Below, piece after piece: positions 26,955 through 35,296 of a stretch of 64,000 nt of DNA. Every line of letters begins with the position of its first letter. Within the stretch, counting starts at the first letter, position 1. This stretch comes from Variovorax sp. OV329 (GTDB taxonomy: Bacteria; Pseudomonadota; Gammaproteobacteria; Burkholderiales; Burkholderiaceae_C), in contig NZ_FOUG01000006.1 of assembly GCF_900114785.1 (NCBI RefSeq), forward strand, positions 305,897 through 369,896, in the 5' to 3' direction. The notes below the pieces were generated by a model. The model made no database searches. It was given only the letters and a program-made list of their open reading frames with translations, and was not told the origin of the DNA. The position numbers and the translations under genes were made by a program.

Positions 26955-28151
26955 ATGGATCTTCAGTTCACGCAAGAAGAGCAGGCCTTCCGCGGCGAAG
27001 TGCTTCAGTTCCTCAAGGACAAGCTTCCCGAGCACCTGTCGCGCAAGGTCAAGGGCGGCCTGCACCTGACACGCGAGGACATGCTGCAGTGGCATGCCGT
27101 CCTCAATGAGCGCGGCTGGCTGGCCAACCACTGGCCCGAGCAGTACGGCGGACCGGGCTGGGGCGCGGTGCAGAAGTTCATCTTCGAGAACGAGTGCGCG
27201 CTGGCCGGCGCGCCGCGCATCGTGCCCTTCGGCGTGAACATGCTGGGGCCAGTGCTCATCAAGTACGGCAGCGAAGAGCAGAAGAAGTACTGGCTGCCGC
27301 GCATCCTGAACGGGGACGACTGGTGGTGCCAGGGCTATTCGGAGCCGGGCTCCGGTTCGGACCTGGCCTCGGTGAAGACCACGGCGGTGCTGGACGGCGA
27401 CCACTACGTCGTCAACGGGCAGAAGACCTGGACCACGCTGGGCCAGCACGCCAACATGATCTTCTGCCTGGTGCGCACCAACCGCGAAGCCAAGGCCCAG
27501 TCGGGCATCAGCTTCCTGCTGGTGGACATGAAGGCGCCCGGCGTGGAGGTGCGGCCCATCATCACGCTGGACGGCGAGCACGAGGTGAACGAAGTTTTCT
27601 TCACCGACGTGCGCGTGCCCGCGCGCAACCTCGTGGGCGAGCAGGACAAGGGCTGGACCTATGCCAAGTTCCTGCTGACCTACGAGCGCACCAACATCGC
27701 CGGCGTGGGCTTCTCGGTGGCCGCGCTGGAAAAGCTCAAGCGCATCGCCCGCAAGGTGCAGCGCAACGGCCGCCCGCTGGCGCAAGACCCGATGTTCGCC
27801 ACGCGCCTTGCCAAGGTCGAGATCGACCTGGAGAACATGAAGACCACCAACCTGCGCGTGATCGCTGCCGTGGCCGGCGGAGGCGTGCCGGGCGCGGAAA
27901 GCTCCATGCTCAAGATCCGCGGCACCGAGATCCGGCAGGAGATCTCCTCGCTGGCGCGGCGCGCCATGGGCCCCTATGCGCAGCCCTTCATCGAGGAAGC
28001 GCTACACGAGGGCTTCGGCGAAGAGCCGGTGGGCCCGGCCGAGGCCGCGCCGCTGGCCGCGCAGTATTTCAACAACCGCAAGCTGTCGATCTTCGGCGGC
28101 TCCAACGAGATCCAGAAGAACATCATCTCCAAGATGATCCTGGGCCTCTGA
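26955..28151 (+). CDS. Acyl-CoA dehydrogenase, PimC-like (large subunit)
   Basis: 398-residue acyl-CoA dehydrogenase. The N-terminal helical domain begins MDLQFTQEEQAFR; the middle domain has GYSEPGSGSDLAS and the NGQKTWTT strand; the C-terminal domain ends GGSNEIQKNIISKMILGL. The WLANHWPEQYGGPG motif and the pairing with a second, shorter and more divergent dehydrogenase immediately downstream are typical of the two-gene pimeloyl-CoA-dehydrogenase type, where the proteins form a hetero-oligomer. ATG 26955 has GGGAGAA upstream. Spacing to the partner is 22 bp. Confidence 0.92.
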   Translation: MDLQFTQEEQAFRGEVLQFLKDKLPEHLSRKVKGGLHLTREDMLQWHAVLNERGWLANHWPEQYGGPGWGAVQKFIFENECALAGAPRIVPFGVNMLGPVLIKYGSEEQKKYWLPRILNGDDWWCQGYSEPGSGSDLASVKTTAVLDGDHYVVNGQKTWTTLGQHANMIFCLVRTNREAKAQSGISFLLVDMKAPGVEVRPIITLDGEHEVNEVFFTDVRVPARNLVGEQDKGWTYAKFLLTYERTNIAGVGFSVAALEKLKRIARKVQRNGRPLAQDPMFATRLAKVEIDLENMKTTNLRVIAAVAGGGVPGAESSMLKIRGTEIRQEISSLARRAMGPYAQPFIEEALHEGFGEEPVGPAEAAPLAAQYFNNRKLSIFGGSNEIQKNIISKMILGL

Positions 28152-28173
28152 GCAAGCAGGGAGCACGAAAGTC

Positions 28174-29316
28174 ATGAACTTCGAACACACCGAAGACCGC
28201 CGCATGCTGGCGGACTCGCTGGACCGCTTCATCGCCGAGCAGTACGCCTTCGACGAACGCGACCGCATCGCCCGCAGCCCATCGGGCATCAGCCCTTCGC
28301 ATTGGGCGCAACTGGCCGAGATCGGCGCGCTGGGCGTGCTCTTTCCGGAAGAGGTGGGCGGCTTCGGCGGCGCCGGCTTCGACGTGGCCGTGGTCTTCGA
28401 ATGCCTGGGCAAGGGCCTGGTGGTGGAGCCCTTCCTGGGCGCGCTCGTGGTGGGCCGTGCCATCGCCCATGCCGGCAACGACGCGCAGAAGGCGCGCATC
28501 GCCTCGCTGATCGACGGCAGCACGATGGCCGCGCTGGCGCACGAGGAGCCGGACACGCACCACGAGGCCACGCTGGTGCGCACGCGCGCCGAGCGCGCCG
28601 GCGACGGCTGGGTGCTGCAGGGCGCCAAGGCCGTGGTGCAACAGGGCGAGCAGGCCGGGCTGCTGCTGGTGTCGGCGCGCACGGGCGGCGCGGACGGCGA
28701 CGCTGACGGCATCTCGCTCTTCCTGGTGCCGGGCGATGCGCCGGGCCTGTCCAGGCGCGGCTACGGCAAGATCGACGGCGGCCGCGCGGCCGAGCTGAAG
28801 CTCGACGGCGTGCGTGTCGGCGCCGATGCGCTGCTGGGCAACCCGGGCGAGGGCGCCGCGGTGCTGGAACATGCCATCGGCTGGGGCCTGCTGGCCCTGT
28901 CCGCCGAGTCGCTGGGCGCGATGGACGTGGCCAAGCGCGAGACGCTGGAATACCTGCGCACGCGCAAGCAGTTCGGCGTGCCCATCGGCAGCTTCCAGGC
29001 CCTGCAGCACCGCATGGCCGACCTGCTGCTCGAAGTGGAGCAGGCCCGCTCGGCCGTCATCAACGCGGCCGCCGCGGTGGACGACGCCGACCGCAGCGTG
29101 CGCGAGAAGGCCCTTTCGGCCGCCAAGTACAGCGTGGGCCGCATCGGCACCCGCGTGGCCGAGGAAAGCGTCCAGCTGCATGGCGGCATCGGCATGACCT
29201 GGGAGCTGCCGCTGTCGCACTACGCCAAGCGCCTGGTCATGATCGACCACCAGCTGGGAGACGAGGACCATCACCTGGCGCGCTATGTCGCGCTGAGCCA
29301 GGAGGCCAAAGCATGA
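28174..29316 (+). CDS. Acyl-CoA dehydrogenase, PimD-like (small subunit)
   Basis: 380-residue second dehydrogenase of the pair. It begins MNFEHTEDRRMLADSLDRF and has the shortened middle domain typical of the PimD-type partner: the usual AxTEPxxGSD loop is replaced by ALAHEEPDTHHEAT. The C-terminal domain keeps QFGVPIGSFQALQHR and LHGGIGMTWE. In such pairs one subunit often binds FAD or substrate poorly, and the altered middle domain suggests that this is that partner (inference). Its stop overlaps the start of the next gene by 4 bp (ATGA). Confidence 0.9.
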   Translation: MNFEHTEDRRMLADSLDRFIAEQYAFDERDRIARSPSGISPSHWAQLAEIGALGVLFPEEVGGFGGAGFDVAVVFECLGKGLVVEPFLGALVVGRAIAHAGNDAQKARIASLIDGSTMAALAHEEPDTHHEATLVRTRAERAGDGWVLQGAKAVVQQGEQAGLLLVSARTGGADGDADGISLFLVPGDAPGLSRRGYGKIDGGRAAELKLDGVRVGADALLGNPGEGAAVLEHAIGWGLLALSAESLGAMDVAKRETLEYLRTRKQFGVPIGSFQALQHRMADLLLEVEQARSAVINAAAAVDDADRSVREKALSAAKYSVGRIGTRVAEESVQLHGGIGMTWELPLSHYAKRLVMIDHQLGDEDHHLARYVALSQEAKA

Positions 29317-30125
29317 GCGACGCGAACACCGTTCCTCCCATCCTCGTGCGCCGCGAAGGCGCGGTGCTGGTGCTGGCCATCCACACGCCCGGCAAGCGCA
29401 ACGCCATCAGCCCGGGCCTGTACGCCGCGCTCACCGAAGCGCTGACGGGCGCTCGCACCGACGCCGCCATCGGCGCCGTGGTGCTGACCGGCGCCGACGG
29501 CTACTTCTGCTCCGGCGGCGACCTCAACGTGCTGGCCACGCGCCGGCTGCTGACGCCCGAGCAGCGGCACGAGAAGCTGGAAGGCCTGCACGGCCTCATC
29601 CGCCTGCTGCGCGACTTTCCCAAGCCCGTGGTGGCGGCGGTGGAAGGCGGCGCGGCCGGTGCCGGCCTGTCGATGGCGCTGGGCTGCGACCTGCTGGTGG
29701 CCGCGCGCGACGCGGCCTTCTCCGTGGCCTACATCAAGGTCGGCCTCACGCCCGACGGCGGCGCCACCGCCTTCCTGTCGCAGGTGCTGCCGCGCCAGCT
29801 GCTCACCGAGCTGTGCCTCACCGGCGACCGCATCGGCGCCGAGCGCCTGCATGCGCTGGGCGTGGTCAACCGCCTCACCGAACCCGGCGGCGCCGAAGCC
29901 GAAGCCATCGCGCTGGCCGTCCGCCTGGCCGGCGGGCCGGAGCAGGCCACCGCCCGCATCAAGACGCTGTGCCGCGAGGCCGTGTCGAACTCTCTCGATG
30001 CCCAGCTCGACCGCGAGGCGCAGTTCATGGTCGAGGCGCAGGGCAGCGCCGAATCGGCCGCCGGCATCGATGCCTTTCTGGCGAAGCAGTCGCCCGACTT
30101 CGCCGCCTTGAGAAGGAAGCCATGA
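29313..30125 (+). CDS. Crotonase-family protein, PaaG/isomerase-like
   Basis: 270-residue crotonase-fold enzyme. The oxyanion-hole elements FCSGGDL (about 65-71) and GAAGAGLS (113-120) are present, but the two glutamates of true enoyl-CoA hydratases are absent: Ser120 and Tyr140 occupy those places by eye alignment. An Asp at 148 in GLTPDGG matches the catalytic Asp of PaaG-like isomerases. I therefore expect an isomerase or another crotonase reaction rather than hydration, which the first gene of the operon already supplies. It overlaps both neighbours by 4 bp, so translation is coupled. Confidence 0.88.
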   Translation: MSDANTVPPILVRREGAVLVLAIHTPGKRNAISPGLYAALTEALTGARTDAAIGAVVLTGADGYFCSGGDLNVLATRRLLTPEQRHEKLEGLHGLIRLLRDFPKPVVAAVEGGAAGAGLSMALGCDLLVAARDAAFSVAYIKVGLTPDGGATAFLSQVLPRQLLTELCLTGDRIGAERLHALGVVNRLTEPGGAEAEAIALAVRLAGGPEQATARIKTLCREAVSNSLDAQLDREAQFMVEAQGSAESAAGIDAFLAKQSPDFAALRRKP

Positions 30126-31330
30126 ATCCGCAACGACTCCCCCTCTCCGGCGTGCGCGTGCTCGACCTGTCGCGCGTGCTGGCCGGCCCCATGTGCGCGC
30201 AGGCGCTGGGCGACCTGGGGGCCGAGGTCATCAAGATCGAGCACCCCGGCCGCGGCGACGACACGCGCGACTGGGGCATCCGCGTGGGCGCGCGCAACAC
30301 CTCCTACTTCAACAGCGCCAACCGCAACAAGCAGTCGGTGGGCGTGGACCTGCAGAAGCCCGAGGGCCAGCGCCTGGTGCTGGAGCTGGCGAAGAAGTGC
30401 GACGTCGTCATCCAGAACTTCAAGTTCGGCGGCATCGCCAGGCTCGGCCTGGACTACGAGTCGATCAAGGCGGTCAACCCCGGCATCGTCTACTGCTCCA
30501 TCACCGGCTACCGCACCGACGGCCCGGAGGCTGCGCGCCCCGGCTACGACCTGCTGGTGCAGGGCGAGGCGGGCCTGATGGCGCTCAACGGCGAGGAAGG
30601 GCAGGGCCCGCTGAAGTTCGGCGTGGCCGCGGTGGACATGTTCACCGGCATGTACTCGGCCCAGGCCATCCTGGCCGCGCTCTTCGACCGCCAGCGCGGC
30701 GGCGAGGGCCGGCACATCGAGATGGCGCTGTACGACTGCGGCCTGATGATCACCGCCTACTACGGCATGGAGGCGCTGCTGATGGGCCACGACATGCCCA
30801 AGTTCGGCAACGCCCATCCGTCCATCGTGCCCTACGGCGTGTTCGACGCAGCCGACGGCCCGCTGGTCATCACCGTGGGCAACAACACGCAATTCCAGCG
30901 CTTCTGCACCGAGGTGATCGAGCGGCCCGACCTGGCCGGCGACGAACGCTTCGCGACCAACATGGGCCGTTCGCAGAACCGCCACCAGCTGCTGCCCGAA
31001 CTGCGCGCCGAGCTGGCCCGCCGCCCGCGCGAGCTGCTGCTGTCTCGCCTGCAAGCCGCCGGCATTCCCTGCGGCGAGGTGCTGGGCCTGCTGGAGGCGC
31101 TGCAGTCGCCGCGCGCCACCGAGGCCGGCCTGGTGGCGGAGATGCCCAACCCCGAGACCGAGTCGGGCCGCGTGCAGGTGCTCGCGCCGCCCTACCGCAT
31201 CGACGGGCAGCGGCTGCCGGTGCGCGCCGCGCCGCCCCTTCTTTCGCAGGACACCGAGCAGGTGCTCGGCGGCCTGCTCGGCCTGGACGCCCAGGCCATC
31301 GCCGCACTGCGGCAGGACGGCGTGCTCTGA
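30122..31330 (+). CDS. Class III CoA-transferase (CaiB/BaiF family)
   Basis: 402-residue family III CoA-transferase, moving CoA between acids through an aspartyl-CoA thioester intermediate. The N-terminal Rossmann part shows VLDLSRVLAGP and LGDLGAEVIKIE; the catalytic Asp is Asp143 in RPGYDLLVQ. The WGIRVGARNTSYFNSANRNK segment is typical. It starts in an ATGA overlap with the crotonase gene. Within the operon it probably activates the imported acid using a CoA from the pathway, taking the place of an ATP-dependent ligase, which this operon lacks. Confidence 0.94.
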   Translation: MNPQRLPLSGVRVLDLSRVLAGPMCAQALGDLGAEVIKIEHPGRGDDTRDWGIRVGARNTSYFNSANRNKQSVGVDLQKPEGQRLVLELAKKCDVVIQNFKFGGIARLGLDYESIKAVNPGIVYCSITGYRTDGPEAARPGYDLLVQGEAGLMALNGEEGQGPLKFGVAAVDMFTGMYSAQAILAALFDRQRGGEGRHIEMALYDCGLMITAYYGMEALLMGHDMPKFGNAHPSIVPYGVFDAADGPLVITVGNNTQFQRFCTEVIERPDLAGDERFATNMGRSQNRHQLLPELRAELARRPRELLLSRLQAAGIPCGEVLGLLEALQSPRATEAGLVAEMPNPETESGRVQVLAPPYRIDGQRLPVRAAPPLLSQDTEQVLGGLLGLDAQAIAALRQDGVL

Positions 31331-31365
31331 CGCCTCCATTTCTTGAGTAAACGGGAGATCTCTTC

Positions 31366-32361
31366 ATGACCACATTCGCAAACTTCAGCCGACGCCGTGC
31401 CCTGGGCCTGGCGCTCGCCTCGCTGGCCACCGTGGCCGCCGGCCCCGCCGCCGCGCAGGAATGGCCTGCCAAGCCCATCCGCCTCATCGTGCCCTTCCCG
31501 CCGGGTGGCCCCACCGACACCGCGTCGCGCGTGGTCGGGCAGCAGCTGGCCGAACGCCTGAAGCAGCCGGTGGTGGTGGAGAACCGCGCCGGTGCCTCCG
31601 GCACCATTGCCGCGCAGTTCGTGGCCAAGAGCCCGGCCGACGGCTACACGCTGATGATGCTGGCCACGCCCACGATGCTGGCGCCGCACCTGTACAAGAG
31701 CGCCGGCTACGACATCGCCAAGGACTTCGCGCCGGTGGCCAGCGTCTACGACCTGCCCATCGTGGTGGTGGTCAACCCCACCGTGCTGCCCGACGTGAAG
31801 ACGCTGCCTGAGCTGATCGCCAAGGCCAAGGCCGAGGGTGGCAAGCTCAACTACACCAGCTCGGGCGCGGGCAGCTTCGGCCACCTGACGATGGAAATGC
31901 TCAAGAGCCTGGGCGGCTTCGACATGCAGCACATCGCCTACAAGGGCGGCACGCCCGCCGTGACCGACCTGCTGGGCGGGCAGGTGCCGGTGATGTATGC
32001 CGACCTGGTGGCTGCGCTGCCGCACATCCAGGCCGGCAAGCTGCGCGCGATCGCAGTGGGCTCGCCCCAGCGCATCGCGCAGCTGCCGGACGTGAAGACG
32101 ATTGCCGAGCAGGGCTTCAAGGGCTTCGACGCCGTGTCCTGGGGTGGCCTGCTCGCGCCCGCCGGCACGCCCAGGCCGGTGGTGGACCGCGTGAGCGCCG
32201 AGGTCAAGGCGATCCTGGCCGACAAGGAAGTGCAGGACAAGCTGGTGAAGGCCGGCGCCGTGTCCGCCTATGGCGATCCGGCCCAGATGGGCAAGCGCAT
32301 CCAGGCCGACTACGACAAGTGGGGCAAGGTGATCCGCGACAAGCAGATCGTCGCGAACTGA
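31366..32361 (+). CDS. Bug/TctC family tripartite tricarboxylate transporter substrate-binding protein
   Basis: 331-residue periplasmic receptor. The signal peptide carries SRRRALG (a Tat-like arginine motif at about 8-14) and ends AAAQE near residue 30. The mature part starts WPAKPIRLIVPFPPGGPTDT, the family fingerprint, followed by VVENRAGASGTIAA and SWGGLLAPAGTP. It is the last gene of the operon, 35 bp after the CoA-transferase gene, so its ligand should be the operon's acid substrate. The same logic recurs at 3.3-7.1 kb in this window with a different activation enzyme. Confidence 0.94.
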   Translation: MTTFANFSRRRALGLALASLATVAAGPAAAQEWPAKPIRLIVPFPPGGPTDTASRVVGQQLAERLKQPVVVENRAGASGTIAAQFVAKSPADGYTLMMLATPTMLAPHLYKSAGYDIAKDFAPVASVYDLPIVVVVNPTVLPDVKTLPELIAKAKAEGGKLNYTSSGAGSFGHLTMEMLKSLGGFDMQHIAYKGGTPAVTDLLGGQVPVMYADLVAALPHIQAGKLRAIAVGSPQRIAQLPDVKTIAEQGFKGFDAVSWGGLLAPAGTPRPVVDRVSAEVKAILADKEVQDKLVKAGAVSAYGDPAQMGKRIQADYDKWGKVIRDKQIVAN

Positions 32362-32372
32362 GGCGAGGCGCT

Positions 32373-32391
32373 ACCCGGTCCTGCGCCGGGT
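32373..32391. terminator. Hairpin between convergent genes
   Basis: ACCCGG / CCGGGT forms a 6-bp stem around a 7-nt loop in the 52-bp gap between the converging Bug receptor and hybrid-kinase genes. There is no T-run on either strand; it is placed where a bidirectional terminator would be expected. Confidence 0.35.
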
Positions 32392-32413
32392 GAAAGCTTC
32401 CAGCGGTTGAGCG

Positions 32414-34387
32414 TCAGCCGGCGGGGCGGTTCACCAGCACGTGGATCAGCTGGTGCGCCTGTAGCGGCTTGGCGATGTGCGCGTCGAAGCCGGCCTCGAG
32501 CGCGCGCGCCCGGTCCTGGTCCCGCGAGAAGGCGGTGAGCGCCACGGCCAGCAGGCGCGGCCGGCCTTCCGCCTGGCCCAGCCGCCGCACTTCCCGCACC
32601 AGGTCGTAGCCGTCCTGCCCCGGAAGGCCGATGTCGCTCACGAGCGCCTGCGGCCAGGCCTGCGACAGCGCCGCCAGCGCCGATGCGTAGTCGGTGGCCA
32701 CGCGCACCTGGGCGCCGGCATCCTGGAGAACGACCTGCGCCAGCTCCGCCGCATCGGGGTTGTCTTCCACCACGAGCACGGAGCAACCGGCCAGCGGCGA
32801 CTGGTCCTGCGATTCGACCGTGCGGTCGACCACCAGCACGGGTGCGTCCGAACCTTCGACCGGCAGCACCACCTCGAAGGTCGCGCCCTGGTTCTCGCCC
32901 GCGCTTGACGCGCTCACCTGCCCGCCGTGCAGCTCGGTCAGGTGCCGCACGATGGACAGGCCCAGCCCCAGCCCGCCGTGCTGGCGGTTGCCCGGCGCGT
33001 CGCTTTGCGTGAAGCGGGAGAACAGGTGCTCCATGAACTCCTGCGGGATGCCCTTGCCGGCATCGCGCACCGTCAGGCGCAGCTGCGCGCCCTCGCGCGA
33101 CAGGGTCACGTCCACCGGGCCGTTCGGCTGCGAGAACTTCACGGCGTTGGTCACCAGGTTCCAGACGATCTGCTGGAAGCGCGTCGGGTCGAGCCAGGCC
33201 GGCCGCGCCATCGACGCGTCGTCGCTGTGCACCCGCAACTGCACGCCCTTGGCGCGGACGGGCTCGTGCAGTGCCTCCAGCGCGGAGTCGACCAGGCTGC
33301 GCGCATCGACCCACTCCGGGTACAGCCGCAGCTTGCCCGCGTTCACCCGCGACACGTCGAGGATGTCGCTGATGATCTGCGTCTGGGCCTTGACGCTGCG
33401 CTCGATGGCGGCCATCGCCTTGCCCACGTGCTCGGGCTTGGCGCCGTGCTTCTGCAGCAGGTGGACCCATCCGGCAATGGCGTTCAGGGGCGTGCGCAGC
33501 TCGTGCGAGAGCACGGCGACGAAATCGTCCTTGGTGCGGCTGTGGCGCTCGGCCGTGACGCGCGCGGCCTGCTCGCGCTCCAGCACTTCCTGGCGCCGCA
33601 GCTCCAGCTCGCGCCGCTCGGACACGTCCACCGCCACGCCCAGGCGCAGGCTGGGCTCGACGTGGCTGGACATGCTCCATTCAAGGTGGCGCAGCTCGCC
33701 GTCACCGCTCATCAGCGCAAAGGCCGCCTCCCAGGAGGGTTCGTCGTCCTGCACGGCCAGCATCTTCTTGGCGACGAAGGCCTTCCATTCCACCGGGGCG
33801 AAGTCGGCCACGTCGCGTCCGATCAGCTCCCACGGCGTCTTGCCGAGCATGCGTGCCAGGGCCGGATTGACGTCGGCGAAGCGGCCCTGCGAATCGATCA
33901 GCGCCATGCCGCTGGGCGCGCGGTCGTAGATCGCTCGAAAGCGCACCTCGCTGCGGCGGACCTGGTCCTCGGCCATGCGGGCGCGGATCAGGGCCTGCAG
34001 CGTCGCGACCAGCATCGCCGGCTCGGCCGGGTGCACCAGGTAGGCGTCGGCGCCGGCGTCCAGGCCGGTGACCTTGTCCGCGTCCTGCACGTGGGCGGCC
34101 GAGAGGTGGATGACCGGCAGCCGCTCGGTGGCCGGGTCCGCGCGCAAGCGGCGGCAGACCTCGAAGCCGTCGATGTCGGGCAGGTGCACGTCCAGCACGA
34201 TGGCGGACACGCGCTCTGCGGCCGTGAGCTGCAGGGCCTCCTCGCCCGTCGCGGCTTCGACGGTCTGGAAGCCCGCGGCGCGGATGACGCGCGAGGTCGA
34301 ATAGCGGGTGGCCGGGTTGTCGTCCACCACGAGCACGGTGTGGCGCGATCGATCGATCGTCGTGTTGATCACGCTGGCGACCGACAT
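32414..34387 (-). CDS. Hybrid histidine kinase REC-PAS-HisKA-HATPase-REC
   Basis: 657-residue soluble hybrid kinase, last gene of the stressosome operon. Order of domains: receiver (about 16-130), PAS (147-270), dimerisation with His295 in LSHELRTPLN, ATPase with NLVTNAVKF, DAGKGIP and GLGLGLS, and a C-terminal receiver (about 535-650) with DDNP-type VVEDNP and acceptor Asp in VSDIGLPG. In the first receiver the acceptor Asp (VLDVHLPD) is kept but the invariant Lys is replaced by His (YLVHPAEP), so its signalling geometry is unusual. It follows the preceding kinase gene by 3 bp. It likely receives the released RsbT signal or relays phosphate to the island's free receivers (inference). Confidence 0.93.
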   Translation of the reverse strand: MSVASVINTTIDRSRHTVLVVDDNPATRYSTSRVIRAAGFQTVEAATGEEALQLTAAERVSAIVLDVHLPDIDGFEVCRRLRADPATERLPVIHLSAAHVQDADKVTGLDAGADAYLVHPAEPAMLVATLQALIRARMAEDQVRRSEVRFRAIYDRAPSGMALIDSQGRFADVNPALARMLGKTPWELIGRDVADFAPVEWKAFVAKKMLAVQDDEPSWEAAFALMSGDGELRHLEWSMSSHVEPSLRLGVAVDVSERRELELRRQEVLEREQAARVTAERHSRTKDDFVAVLSHELRTPLNAIAGWVHLLQKHGAKPEHVGKAMAAIERSVKAQTQIISDILDVSRVNAGKLRLYPEWVDARSLVDSALEALHEPVRAKGVQLRVHSDDASMARPAWLDPTRFQQIVWNLVTNAVKFSQPNGPVDVTLSREGAQLRLTVRDAGKGIPQEFMEHLFSRFTQSDAPGNRQHGGLGLGLSIVRHLTELHGGQVSASSAGENQGATFEVVLPVEGSDAPVLVVDRTVESQDQSPLAGCSVLVVEDNPDAAELAQVVLQDAGAQVRVATDYASALAALSQAWPQALVSDIGLPGQDGYDLVREVRRLGQAEGRPRLLAVALTAFSRDQDRARALEAGFDAHIAKPLQAHQLIHVLVNRPAG

Positions 34388-34390
34388 GCG

Positions 34391-35296
34391 CTACTCCGTG
34401 CCGGCGGCCGCGTCGGCGGCAGGCAGCTGCACCGGGATCTCCACCCAGAAGCGCGAACCCTTCCCGAGCTCGCTCTCGATGCCCACTTCTCCGCCCAGCA
34501 GCGCCGCGAGCTGGCGGCTGAGCGAAAGCCCCAGGCCGGTGCCGCGCAGGCGCTTCTGAACGGGCGAATCGACCTGCGAGAAGTCGTCGAACACCGCGCG
34601 GTGGTATTCGGGGGCGATGCCGATGCCGGTGTCGGCCACCATGAAGCGCACGCGCCCGCCGGCCGTGGCGCCGGCCGAGACGCGCACCTCGCCATGCGTG
34701 GTGAACTTCAGCGCGTTGGAGATGAAGTTGCGCAGGATCTGCGAGAGCTTGCGGTTGTCCGTGAACAGGCGCGGCAGGCCGGCCGGCTCCTCGAACACCA
34801 GCGTGAGGTCGGGGTTGGTGAGCACCGGGCGGAACATGCCGCGCAGTGCAGAGAACAGGTCCACCATCTCGAACCAGGCCGGCGAGATGTCGACCCGTCC
34901 GGCCTCGATCTTGGCCAGGTCCAGCAGGTCGTCCACCATTTCGGCGAACTCGGTGGCCGTGTTCTGGATGAACTGCACCTGGCGGTCCTGCTCCTGCGTG
35001 AGCGGGCCGTCGACGCGGTCGGCCAGCAGGCGCGCGATGCTGCGGATGGCATTGACCGGGGCGCGGAACTCGTGGCTCATGTAGGCCAGGAAGCGGCTCT
35101 TGAGCTCGGTGGCCTTGCGCAGCTGCTCGGCCTGGGCGTCCAGCTCCGCGTACAGCGCCACCACGCCGCGGTTGGTTTCCTCCAGCTCGGCGCGCAGGTC
35201 GTCCAGCTCGCGCCGCGATGCATCCAGGGCTGCCTGAAGCGCCTGCGGGCTGTCTTGGCCGGGCGGGGGGGTGCCGCTGTCCTGGGTCGTGTTCAC
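34391..35296 (-). CDS. Soluble sensor histidine kinase with coiled-coil N-terminus
   Basis: 301-residue kinase without membrane segments or a recognisable sensory domain. A Pro-rich start is followed by a coiled coil (about 18-66) and the HisKA domain with His75 in YMSHEFRAP. The ATPase domain carries NFISNALKF, DTGIGIA and GTGLGLSLS. It begins at GTG 35296, overlapping the stop of the ATPase-phosphatase gene by 4 bp. With no input domain of its own, the coiled coil is the natural place for it to be controlled, for instance by RsbT or the phosphatase (inference). It belongs to the rsb transcription unit. Confidence 0.92.
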   Translation of the reverse strand: MNTTQDSGTPPPGQDSPQALQAALDASRRELDDLRAELEETNRGVVALYAELDAQAEQLRKATELKSRFLAYMSHEFRAPVNAIRSIARLLADRVDGPLTQEQDRQVQFIQNTATEFAEMVDDLLDLAKIEAGRVDISPAWFEMVDLFSALRGMFRPVLTNPDLTLVFEEPAGLPRLFTDNRKLSQILRNFISNALKFTTHGEVRVSAGATAGGRVRFMVADTGIGIAPEYHRAVFDDFSQVDSPVQKRLRGTGLGLSLSRQLAALLGGEVGIESELGKGSRFWVEIPVQLPAADAAAGTE

